A stretch of DNA of 64,000 nucleotides, from contig NZ_CP101987.1 of NCBI RefSeq assembly GCF_024508315.1, positions 496,001 to 560,000 of the forward strand. The letters are read 5' to 3'. The notes below the pieces were generated by a model, which searched no databases, was not told the origin of the DNA, and saw only the letters and a program-made list of their open reading frames with translations. The position numbers and the translations under genes are program-made. The stretch is from Cellulomonas xiejunii. GTDB lineage: Bacteria; Actinomycetota; Actinomycetes; Actinomycetales; Cellulomonadaceae. Position 1 is the stretch's first letter. Each line of letters opens with the position of its first letter. Of this stretch, positions 17,176-24,184 are shown in pieces.

Positions 17176-17317
17176 CCTTCCGGCCGACGACCAGGTCGTG
17201 CTCGAGGCTGAGGTGGCCGCGCTCCGGCCAGTCGTCGCCGAGAGATCGCACAGGCAGGAGGCGCAGCCCAGTGGCTGGCGCAACGCGCCACGTCAGGGTC
17301 GCAACTCAGCGCGAGTG
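17168..17317 (+). pseudogene. Partner-gene remnant behind copy D
   Basis: Reading through one frameshift near 17245 gives Glu-Ala-Glu-Val-Ala-Ala-Leu-Arg-Pro-Val-Val-Ala-Glu, then Ala-Gly-Gly-Ala-Ala-Gln-Trp-Leu-Ala-Gln-Arg, then Leu-Ser-Ala-Ser-Glu. This is the N-terminal domain of the partner family. The expected ATG overlapping the copy D stop is ACG here. The enzymatic part is missing. Confidence 0.65.
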
Positions 17318-17329
17318 AAGACCAGTTGG

Positions 17330-17459
17330 ACGGCTGTCCGTCTTGTCTGATGGGACCGGTAAGCGTCCGGCTTGCAGGTACTAGGGCAGGTCACGCTAGC
17401 TTTCGCGCGCCACGCGGGTGACTGTCCCGCCGGGCGGGTGGCCATGTCGAGGAGACGCG
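17330..17459 (+). repeat. Array leader, D/E/F subfamily (copy E shown)
   Basis: The block GTCTGATGGGACCGG recurs in front of D (about 16578-16592) and E (about 17345-17359). The block CAGGTCACGCTA-(2)-TTTCGCGCGCC recurs in front of E and F, and in weaker form in front of D. All end in a GTCGAGGAG Shine-Dalgarno. The CGCTA-(2)-TTT core probably contains the -10 element. Confidence 0.6.
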
Positions 17460-17924
17460 ATGTTCCGTTACGAGAAGACGCCACCAGAGTTGACCGTGTT
17501 CAGCAACGACTGGTACGTAGTGGATCGCGACCGGGACGTGTGGCTGCGCAGCCTGGGCACGAGCGGCCCGAGTGGCGACAGGGTCTATGCCCTGTCCGTC
17601 CGCGGCAAGATGATCGCCTTCGAGGTCTCCGACACGGACGAAGGCGCCCTGGTCGAGCAGATGCAGACGTTCGGTGCCAGCCACCAGGCGAGGTTCGCGC
17701 ACGGCATCCCGTGGCAGACGTTCCCGGACGAGGACGAGCGCGTCGCGCTGGAGGAGCTCGCCGCCGAGGCGCTGCTCGCATACCGCGCGGGAGAGCGGAC
17801 GCATTATGGGCTGCCGCCCGAACAGCATCGCGTCAGGCTTCCCGGTCGTCATGCTCCAGTCCACGTCCTTGCCGACTTCGGCTACGGCACGGAGCTCTCC
17901 ACGGGCGGTGACTCGAATGGCTGA
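17460..17924 (+). CDS. Array protein family, copy E (function unknown)
   Basis: This intact 154-residue paralogue (Met-Phe-Arg-Tyr-Glu-Lys-Thr-Pro) has all conserved blocks and ends Leu-Ala-Asp-Phe-Gly-Tyr-Gly-Thr-Glu. The ATG of a decayed partner gene overlaps its last codons. It diverges from A and B mainly in residues 60-120, the likely specificity-determining part if these are immunity-type proteins. Confidence 0.86.
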   Translation: MFRYEKTPPELTVFSNDWYVVDRDRDVWLRSLGTSGPSGDRVYALSVRGKMIAFEVSDTDEGALVEQMQTFGASHQARFAHGIPWQTFPDEDERVALEELAAEALLAYRAGERTHYGLPPEQHRVRLPGRHAPVHVLADFGYGTELSTGGDSNG

Positions 17925-18417
17925 GACCGACGCGCTGTTCCTCCAGCTCGAGATCGATGTTGTTCGGCCGTCATCGCGGAGCAGATCCAAGCGGCCGGCG
18001 GTGCGACCCAGTGACTCCAGCAGCGCGCCGCCTCGGGGACGCAGCTGAGTGCGAGTGAGGCGCTCGCCTGGCTCGACCTCGCGAGTAGCGGGCCGCAGCC
18101 ACTCACCGCTCAGAACCTGACGATGCTGGCGGACGCGACGTCAGTGGCGCCCTGGAAGGGGAGCTCCGCCCCGAGTGTCACGATCCTCTACAGCGCCGGT
18201 ACCGCCGGCGGCAGTGCGGCCGCCATCGGCGAACACAACGTCGACACCGTGAGGATCATCGATCACTCGCACGTGGGACAGCTCCTCGCCAGCACGGCCT
18301 TCAACAACGCGGCGCGCCGTCTGGCCTTCGCGTCGACGGATGGCTCGGCCCAGCAGGTCAAGGATTTCCTCTCCGACTTCCTCTACGAGCCCGCCACTCT
18401 GTCGGAGGACGGGGCGA
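17917..18417 (+). pseudogene. CD38-like partner remnant behind copy E
   Basis: This is the longest remnant. It begins Met-Ala-Glu-Thr-Asp, is frameshifted near 17962 and has an in-frame TGA near 18012. It then reads cleanly through Leu-Ser-Ala-Ser-Glu-Ala-Leu-Ala-Trp-Leu-Asp-Leu-Ala, Val-Thr-Ile-Leu-Tyr-Ser-Ala-Gly-Thr-Ala, Val-Arg-Ile-Ile-Asp-His-Ser-His-Val-Gly-Gln-Leu-Leu and Leu-Tyr-Glu-Pro-Ala-Thr-Leu. It stops matching just before the Trp/Glu catalytic part, where unrelated sequence begins. It confirms the partner family and its boundaries. Confidence 0.72.
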
Positions 18418-18600
18418 GGTCGGGCGCGTCCGGGAGCGCGACGAGGCGGTCGCCGCGTACGGCTCGACCGTCGACGGTCAGCGCCCCGAGCGTCGTGATC
18501 CGCACGGGGACAGCATCGCCTACCCGGTGTCGAGGACGGGTCCGACGCGAACTCCGGGGTGCCCGAGCGCGGCGCGTCGCTGGTCGGCACACCGCGCACC
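18418..18600 (-). pseudogene. Fragment resembling the N-terminus of a SARP/BTAD-type regulator
   Basis: On the minus strand this reads Val-Arg-Ile-Thr-Thr-Leu-Gly-Ala-Leu-Thr-Val-Asp-Gly-Arg-Ala-Val-Arg-Gly, the usual opening strand-turn-strand of SARP/BTAD activators. The rest of such a gene is absent. It abuts the broken 3' end of the copy E partner, so it is another captured scrap. The call is tentative. Confidence 0.4.
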
Positions 18601-18874
18601 CGCGTCACGACTCCGGGCACGGCGACGGGACTCCCCCGGCCGGGTGAGGAGGCTCGGCGGCCACTGGTCGCTCCGACGTCCCAGGCTCAGCCCTGCGGCC
18701 GGCTGCCCCGTTGCGACTGGTGGGCGTTTCGTGAGCGGTGGGCGTCTTGTCTGGCGGGACGACAGGCGACTGGCTTGCGGGTCCTAGGGCAGGTCACGCT
18801 ACCTTTCGCGCGCCGCTTGGGCAGTCTGTGCAGGGGCGCGTCCCTCACGCTGTCGGCCACGTCGAGGAGTCGAG

Positions 18875-19345
18875 ATGTTCCGTTACGAAGTGATGCCGCC
18901 TGAGCTGACCTCCCTCACGAGAGTGTGGTATGTCGTCGACCACGATCGTGACGTATGGCTGCGGGGGCTGGGGACGAACGGCCCCACCGGGCACCGCGTC
19001 TTCCTGCTGTGCGTGCGAGGCGCGAGGATCCCGTTCGAACTGGATCCGTTCGTTGAGGAACAGGGCGTACCGGTGCACCAGATAACGATTTTCGGGCACA
19101 GCCACACGGCGGCTTTCACCCACGGGATCCAGGCTCACTCTTTCGACGACCCAGAGGAGAGATTCGCAATCGAGGAACTCGCGTCCGAGGCTGTGCTCGC
19201 CTTCCTGACCGCTAGGGCCGCGCAATTGGGGGCGCCAGCCCCCGGTCTACGCGTCAGGCTGATCTCCGGAGACTGCCCGATCTACGGGTTGGCAGATTTC
19301 GGTTACCGCGACGGCGTTCCCACGGATGGTGAGACCAATGACTGA
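18875..19345 (+). CDS. Array protein family, copy F (function unknown)
   Basis: This intact 156-residue paralogue (Met-Phe-Arg-Tyr-Glu-Val-Met-Pro-Pro-Glu-Leu-Thr) is the most divergent in its middle section. Its terminal block reads Leu-Ala-Asp-Phe-Gly-Tyr-Arg-Asp-Gly-Val-Pro-Thr-Asp. It overlaps the following partner/HlyD fusion gene by 8 bases (ATGACTGA). Promoter and Shine-Dalgarno blocks are conserved, so it is probably expressed. Confidence 0.86.
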   Translation: MFRYEVMPPELTSLTRVWYVVDHDRDVWLRGLGTNGPTGHRVFLLCVRGARIPFELDPFVEEQGVPVHQITIFGHSHTAAFTHGIQAHSFDDPEERFAIEELASEAVLAFLTARAAQLGAPAPGLRVRLISGDCPIYGLADFGYRDGVPTDGETND

Positions 19346-19802
19346 GCAGGTCGTGAACCATGACGCATTCATCATGGAAGTCGAGATGGACGCGATCCGC
19401 CCTGTCGTGGCAGAGCAGGTAGCCGAGAGTGGCGGCCTGCTCTCATGGCTCGACTCTCGCGTCGCAGCCGGTCAGCAGCTCAGCGCGTCCGAGGCTCTCG
19501 TGTGGCTCGACCTGGTCAGGGGCAGCGGGACGACCCTCGCAAGCGTGGACGCCGAGACGACACCTGAGGTCTGGGGGGTCGTGACGACGGTCTCGGCGGC
19601 GCCGTCGGTCGACCCGTCGACAGGGGAGACGAACTACGTCGCGCGGCTGTCCGTCGACGACGACGCGCCGGGATCCCTGCGCGAGGCGTTCGTCGCCGGC
19701 ATGCCGGTCGAGGCGCAGCTGCAGATGGGGCGACGGACCGTCCTGTCCTACCTGCTCAAGCCCATGTCGGACCAGCTGGCCCGGGCGCTCAAGGAGGAGT
19801 GA
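19338..19802 (+). CDS. Fusion of partner N-terminal domain to an HlyD-type C-terminus
   Basis: This 154-residue open frame has residues 1-60 matching the N-terminal domain of the CD38-like partner family (Arg-Pro-Val-Val-Ala-Glu-Gln, Leu-Ser-Ala-Ser-Glu-Ala-Leu-Val-Trp-Leu-Asp-Leu). From about residue 75 it matches the C-terminus of type I secretion membrane-fusion proteins: Val-Trp-Gly-Val-Val-Thr, Gly-Met-Pro-Val-Glu-Ala, Arg-Thr-Val-Leu-Ser-Tyr-Leu-Leu-Lys-Pro. No full hlyD gene or ABC exporter is in the window. This is most likely a recombination product, although the frame is clean. Confidence 0.65.
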   Translation: MTEQVVNHDAFIMEVEMDAIRPVVAEQVAESGGLLSWLDSRVAAGQQLSASEALVWLDLVRGSGTTLASVDAETTPEVWGVVTTVSAAPSVDPSTGETNYVARLSVDDDAPGSLREAFVAGMPVEAQLQMGRRTVLSYLLKPMSDQLARALKEE

Positions 19803-19811
19803 GGCGAGAGG

Positions 19812-19900
19812 CGGTTCCTTCCCCGGGCCGCCGCTGACGAGCAAGTAGCTGACGCCGTACCCCTGCTGCGCACCTTCGAACCCCAGGGGCGGCCCCTCTG
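19812..19900 (-). pseudogene. Cupin-gene fragment
   Basis: On the minus strand this reads Gly-Phe-Glu-Gly-Ala-Gln-Gln-Gly-Tyr-Gly-Val-Ser-Tyr-Leu-Leu-Val. It parallels Arg-Phe-Glu-Gly-Val-His-His-Gly-Ser-Gly-Val-Ser-Phe-Phe-Leu-Val of the cupin at 12950-13321. The rest of the gene is missing. Cupin sequence therefore flanks the array on both sides. The remaining bases up to 20010 show nothing recognisable. Confidence 0.55.
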
Positions 19901-20010
19901 CGTCGTGCCGCTCGCTGCCGCCGAACGACCGCGCACCGACACCTCTCCAGCACACGACGTCGGCGGCCCCGAGGCCTCCGGGAGCCGCCGACCTCGCGCG
20001 GGCCGTGGCG

Positions 20011-21804
20011 TCAGGACTCGCGGCTCCACTGGGACGTTGCCGCCGACGTGCACGTGCGCTGCTCGAGCGCCGCGCCGTCCGCCGTCGACGCCCCGACGAC
20101 GCCCACGCAGCGGCCGCTGCTGCGGTTGACCAGCTGGTCGTAGCCGTCACCCGTGGGTCGCCACTGGAACTGCTGGTTGGCGCCGTCGTGGCACGTGTAC
20201 TGGATGAGCCGGGCGCCGTCCGCCGTCGACGCACCGCTGACGTCGAGGCACTTGCCGCTGTGCACGCTGCGCAGCGTCACGTACCCGCCGCCCGCGTCGA
20301 CGACGTGCCAGCGCTGCCACGGCTGGCCGTTGCTCGCCCACTGACCGACCACCGCGAGGTCGTCGCGGTTGGGGGCCTGGACGTCCATGACCTTGCCGCT
20401 GGCCCGGTTGACGACGCGGACGTCCGTGGGCGTCGTGCCACCCCCGCGGGCGAACTGCCAGCTGGTCAGGTTGAACAGGCTGCCGCCGGACCCGGCGAAC
20501 CGCAGGTACAGGTCCCGCGTCCCCGTGGCGCCGGTGACGCCGCAGCTCACGGTCGTCCACGTCTGCCACCCGCCCGTTCCCGGCACGGTGCACGTGCCGG
20601 CCAGCGGGCCGGTCGTGCTGTCGAGCCGGACCTCGATGCGTCCGCCGCTCGTGGCCGACGCGACGCGTGCGCTGAACGTCGCCGCGCCGGTGCCGAACCC
20701 GACGCCCTTGACCTTCAGCCAGTCCCCGTCGTCGATCCACCCGACGTTCATGCCGCCCTCGGTGGCGCGCTCGGTCTCGACGCCGCTGGCCCACGCGCTC
20801 GTCTCGGCCTGCTGCGTCACGTAGGGGTCGAGCGGCTCGATCTGCGGCGGGCCGGCGCTCGTCATGGACAGCGTCGGGATGGACCCGTCGGCGCCGTAGG
20901 TGAACTGCTCGACGGCGACCGAGCGCGTGAACCCGCCCCCGCCCGGCAGCGCACCGTTGTGGTAGAAGAAGTACGACCTGCCCCGGTAGTCGACGACCCC
21001 CGGGTGGTTGGTGAAGCTGCCGCCCTGCGTGGGCATGACGACGCCGCGGTACGTCCACGGGCCGGTCGGTCCGGGTGCCGTCGAGTAGCCGATGAACTCG
21101 CTGCAGCACGCCGCCGCGAAGACGTTGTAGTACGTGCCGTTGCGCTGGTAGACCCACGGGCCCTCCTCGTAGAGGGTGGGCCGCTGCGCGACGTTGCCCG
21201 GGCGGGTGCCGAACCCCGCCGTCGTCAGCGGGATCCGGGCGGGGCTGCCGGCCAGCGACACCATGTCGCGGTTGAGCTTGACGTACCAGAGGTTCGGGTT
21301 GCCGTAGTAGAGGTACGCCTGGCCGTCGTCGTCGATCATCACGCTCGGGTCGATCTCGGCGTTGTCGACCAGGGGCCGCCCGATCGCGTCGCGGAACGGC
21401 CCGGTGGGGCTGTCCGACACCCCGACGCCGATGGCGTTGCCGCCGCCGCGCTTGACGACCGGCACGTAGAAGTAGAACCGTCCGTCCCGCTCGACCACCT
21501 GCCCCGCCCAGGCGTCGGACTGCGCCCACGAGAACGTCGCCAGGCTCATGGGGGAGCCGTGGTCGGTCCAGTTCGCCATGTCGGTCGTCGACCAGACCCG
21601 CCAGTCCTTCATGGTGAACCAGGTCGAGCCGTCCTCGTCGTGGGTCGTGTAGACGTAGAGCCGGCCGTCATGCACCAGCGGGGCCGGGTCGGCCGTGTAG
21701 ATCGTCTGGACGATCGGGTTGTCCGCCTGCGCCGGGACGGCGAGGGCGACGGGCGTGAGCAGGGCTGCGACCGCCAGCGCCGCCACGCGCCACCGGCGGG
21801 TCAT
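20011..21804 (-). CDS. Secreted GH43 glycoside hydrolase with CBM6 and CBM13 domains
   Basis: The protein has 597 residues with a signal peptide (1-27, Ala-Gln-Ala). A five-bladed propeller with GH43 residues follows: Asp39 (general base, in Ala-Asp-Pro-Ala-Pro), Asp152 (Ile-Asp-Pro-Ser-Val) and a Glu at 213/214 (Tyr-Glu-Glu-Gly-Pro). Next is a CBM6-like domain of about residues 325-450, then a ricin-type CBM13 to the end with Gln-x-Trp repeats. It likely acts on arabinoxylan or arabinan side chains outside the cell; the exact specificity is not readable. Its ATG overlaps the GH27 stop (ATGA), so the two are co-translated. CBM13-tail sequence is duplicated at 15695-15910. Confidence 0.88.
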   Translation of the reverse strand: MTRRWRVAALAVAALLTPVALAVPAQADNPIVQTIYTADPAPLVHDGRLYVYTTHDEDGSTWFTMKDWRVWSTTDMANWTDHGSPMSLATFSWAQSDAWAGQVVERDGRFYFYVPVVKRGGGNAIGVGVSDSPTGPFRDAIGRPLVDNAEIDPSVMIDDDGQAYLYYGNPNLWYVKLNRDMVSLAGSPARIPLTTAGFGTRPGNVAQRPTLYEEGPWVYQRNGTYYNVFAAACCSEFIGYSTAPGPTGPWTYRGVVMPTQGGSFTNHPGVVDYRGRSYFFYHNGALPGGGGFTRSVAVEQFTYGADGSIPTLSMTSAGPPQIEPLDPYVTQQAETSAWASGVETERATEGGMNVGWIDDGDWLKVKGVGFGTGAATFSARVASATSGGRIEVRLDSTTGPLAGTCTVPGTGGWQTWTTVSCGVTGATGTRDLYLRFAGSGGSLFNLTSWQFARGGGTTPTDVRVVNRASGKVMDVQAPNRDDLAVVGQWASNGQPWQRWHVVDAGGGYVTLRSVHSGKCLDVSGASTADGARLIQYTCHDGANQQFQWRPTGDGYDQLVNRSSGRCVGVVGASTADGAALEQRTCTSAATSQWSRES

Positions 21805-23507
21805 CGCCGGCTCCACGTCTGGTTGGCCGCGCCGGAGCAGTGCCACAGCAGCACTGCGGTGTTGTTGGCGGTGAGGTTGCGGTCGACGTCGAGGCACAGG
21901 CCGGACGCGACGCCGCGGATCGTGCCGTTCGACTGGAACGTCCACTGCTGGTTGGTGCCGCCGTGGCAGTCCCACAGCTGCACGGCGCTGCCGGCCGCGG
22001 CACCGGGTGCCGCGTCCAGGCAGCGGCCCAGCACGCGCAGCTGCGCGCCCGTGGCCTCCCAGCGCTGGTTGGCCCCGCCGTGGCAGTCCCAGATCACGGG
22101 CTTGGTGCCGTTGGTCGTCGCGCCGTTCGGGGCGTCCAGGCAGCGGCCGGACGACGCACTGACGAGCGTCGTGGCGGTGCCGGGCTGCTGCGTGGGCGTC
22201 GGCGTCGGCGTGGGCGACGCCGTCGGGTCGGGGCCCGTCCCGCCGGGGGTGATGCGGTAGAGCGCGACGCCGTGCGCCGGAACCGTCGCGGTGATCCGGT
22301 CGCCGGTCTGGCCGGACGCGCCCGTCCACAGCTCCCGGAACGTCGCCGTGCCCGTCGGCAGTCCCGCCTCGGTGAGGCTCGCGGAGATCGTCCGGGCGCT
22401 GCCGCCGCGGTTGAGCAGCGCCACGGCCGCGGACCCGTCGGCCAGGGGCTTGACCCACACCTCGGCGTCGCCGTCGTCGCGCACCCGGTCGGCCTGGCGC
22501 ACGAGCGGGTCCTGGTCGATCGCGAGCACGTCGCGGTTGGTGAGGATGTTGCGGACGTCGGCGCTCATGTTCCGGATGTCGTTGCCGGCGATGAGCGGCG
22601 CGGACAGCATCGCCCACATGCTCATGTGTGCGCGGTTCTCGGTGGGCGACAGGGTGTTGCGGACGCCGACCATCAGCATGTCGGGGTCGTTGTACTGACC
22701 CGGCTTCGTCCACTCGCGCATCGGCTCGATGATGTCGAGGGCCTCGGTGATGCCGACGAAGCACCACTGGTCCGACGGCGGGCAGCCGGTCGACCACGCG
22801 TCCTTGAGGTCCTCGGACGTGCGCCACATGTCCGCGAACGCGCCCCAGCCGGAGTACGTCGGGGCGGTGTTGTCGTGCGCGCTGTTGGGGTTGATCGAGT
22901 AGACGATCGGGCGGCCGGTCGCCTTGAGCGCGTCGCCGAACCGCTGGAACAGCGTCACCTGCTCCTGCACGTTGCCGCGCGGGTCGCACCAGTCGTGCTT
23001 GACGTAGTCGACGCCCCACGACGCGAACAGCTGGGCGTCGCGCGTCTCGTAACCGTTGGACGACGTCCCGGGGCGGTTGTTGAAGTACTGGTCGCACGTC
23101 TTCTCGCGCGGGGCGTGGTAGAGCCCGAACTTCAGGCCCTTGGAGTGGATGTAGTCGCCGAGGGCCTTCATGCCGGACGGGAAGCGCGAGGTGTTGGCCC
23201 GCAGGTTGCCTGAGCCGTCGCGGGTGTCCTGCATCCAGCAGTCGTCGACGACGACGTACTGGTAGCCGGCGGCGGCCATGCCGGAGCTGACCATCGCGTC
23301 CGCCGCCTGGCGGATCATCTGCTCGTTGATGTTGCAGTAGAAGGTGTTCCAGCTGTTCCAGCCGAGCGGTGGCAGGGGCGCGGGCTCGTCCACGGTGGGG
23401 GCGGGCGCCGCGGCGGCGGGTGCGGCGAGGCCCACGACGGGCGACACCAGCAGGACGAGGGCGAGCGCGAACGTGTGGAGCCTGGAGCGTGGACGGCTGC
23501 GGGACAC
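21801..23507 (-). CDS. Secreted GH27 alpha-galactosidase/arabinopyranosidase with CBM13
   Basis: This 568-residue protein has a signal peptide ending near residue 34. The GH27 domain opens with Pro-Leu-Gly-Trp-Asn-Ser-Trp-Asn. It has the nucleophile Asp172 in Tyr-Val-Lys-His-Asp-Trp-Cys and the acid/base Asp233 in Trp-Arg-Thr-Ser-Glu-Asp. A beta-sandwich domain, a Pro/Thr linker and a ricin-type lectin domain with Gln-x-Trp motifs follow. It removes terminal alpha-galactose or beta-arabinopyranose from plant polymers. It is the first gene of the pair with GH43, under a LacI-type palindrome. Confidence 0.92.
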   Translation of the reverse strand: MSRSRPRSRLHTFALALVLLVSPVVGLAAPAAAAPAPTVDEPAPLPPLGWNSWNTFYCNINEQMIRQAADAMVSSGMAAAGYQYVVVDDCWMQDTRDGSGNLRANTSRFPSGMKALGDYIHSKGLKFGLYHAPREKTCDQYFNNRPGTSSNGYETRDAQLFASWGVDYVKHDWCDPRGNVQEQVTLFQRFGDALKATGRPIVYSINPNSAHDNTAPTYSGWGAFADMWRTSEDLKDAWSTGCPPSDQWCFVGITEALDIIEPMREWTKPGQYNDPDMLMVGVRNTLSPTENRAHMSMWAMLSAPLIAGNDIRNMSADVRNILTNRDVLAIDQDPLVRQADRVRDDGDAEVWVKPLADGSAAVALLNRGGSARTISASLTEAGLPTGTATFRELWTGASGQTGDRITATVPAHGVALYRITPGGTGPDPTASPTPTPTPTQQPGTATTLVSASSGRCLDAPNGATTNGTKPVIWDCHGGANQRWEATGAQLRVLGRCLDAAPGAAAGSAVQLWDCHGGTNQQWTFQSNGTIRGVASGLCLDVDRNLTANNTAVLLWHCSGAANQTWSRR

Positions 23508-23650
23508 GGAGGTCTCCTCGCGGACGTGGCCCGAGCGCGGGCCGGACCGACCCGGCGGACGTCGGTGTCCGGCGGGGCGTCACGGCGGGCGCGCCCGACT
23601 CTCGCAGGGAGTCGGCCGAGGATCCGGTGCGGAGGGCTGGGCGCCCCGCC

Positions 23651-23662
23651 GTGAACGTTCAC
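23651..23662. promoter_or_regulatory. LacI-type palindromic operator upstream of the GH27-GH43 operon
   Basis: GTGAACGTTCAC is a perfect 12-base palindrome with the central CG step of LacI-family operators. It lies 144 bases upstream of the GH27 start in a locally AT-richer stretch. A looser relative, TGAAACGCTTCGA, is at 23707-23719. No LacI gene is in the window, so the regulator acts in trans. Confidence 0.55.
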
Positions 23663-23745
23663 AACGTGCTCGTCGAGAGTACGCACGCGGCCCAGCCGGT
23701 CCAGCGGTGAAACGCTTCGACAGCGGGGACCGTGTGCCCGACCGG

Positions 23746-24140
23746 TCAGGGTGCGGTCGCCCGCCGGAACCCCGTCCACCGCAGGTCCGCCGGGAGGTGG
23801 CCCATGTCGTTGTACAGCACGAGCGTCGGCGGGACGCCCGGCCGGTACTCGATCGCCGTGAGGGCGGCGTTCGCGCTCTCCAGGCCGAGCCACCGCGCCT
23901 CCGGTGCGTCGAGGGCGTGCCGCACCAGCCACGCGATCGGATAGGCGTGGGTCACGAGCAGCTCGTGGGTGTCGACGCGCTCGCGGCAGCCCGCGGCAGC
24001 GGGGAGTGCCGCACGGCGTCGAGCGGCAGGTGCGCGAGGCGCGCGCCCAGCAGGTCCGCCTGCCGACGTCCCACGGCAGTGAGCTCGCCGAAGGCGTCGG
24101 CCGCGCCGTGCCGCGCGAGGTACAGGTGGCGGACGGCCAT
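23746..24140 (-). pseudogene. Histidine phosphatase (phosphoglycerate mutase-like), internally deleted
   Basis: The N-terminal frame reads His-Leu-Tyr-Leu-Ala-Arg-His-Gly (catalytic RHG) and Ser-Pro-Leu-Pro-Arg-Ala. It then jumps, with a frame change near 23990, to a C-terminal stretch with the second catalytic His (Leu-Leu-Val-Thr-His-Ala). The middle (~70-90 residues) is missing compared with the usual ~200-residue enzyme. Both catalytic halves survive but not in one frame, so it is a decayed gene. Confidence 0.75.
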
Positions 24141-24184
24141 GCGGGCTCCTCAGGTGCTGGTGGTGGGGACGACGGTGCTCGTGG

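Noticed and set aside
13404..19802. Insertion sequence or integron
   Set aside because: No transposase, integrase or terminal inverted repeats were found. The repeats are gene-plus-leader duplications, so recombination rather than transposition is the simpler account.
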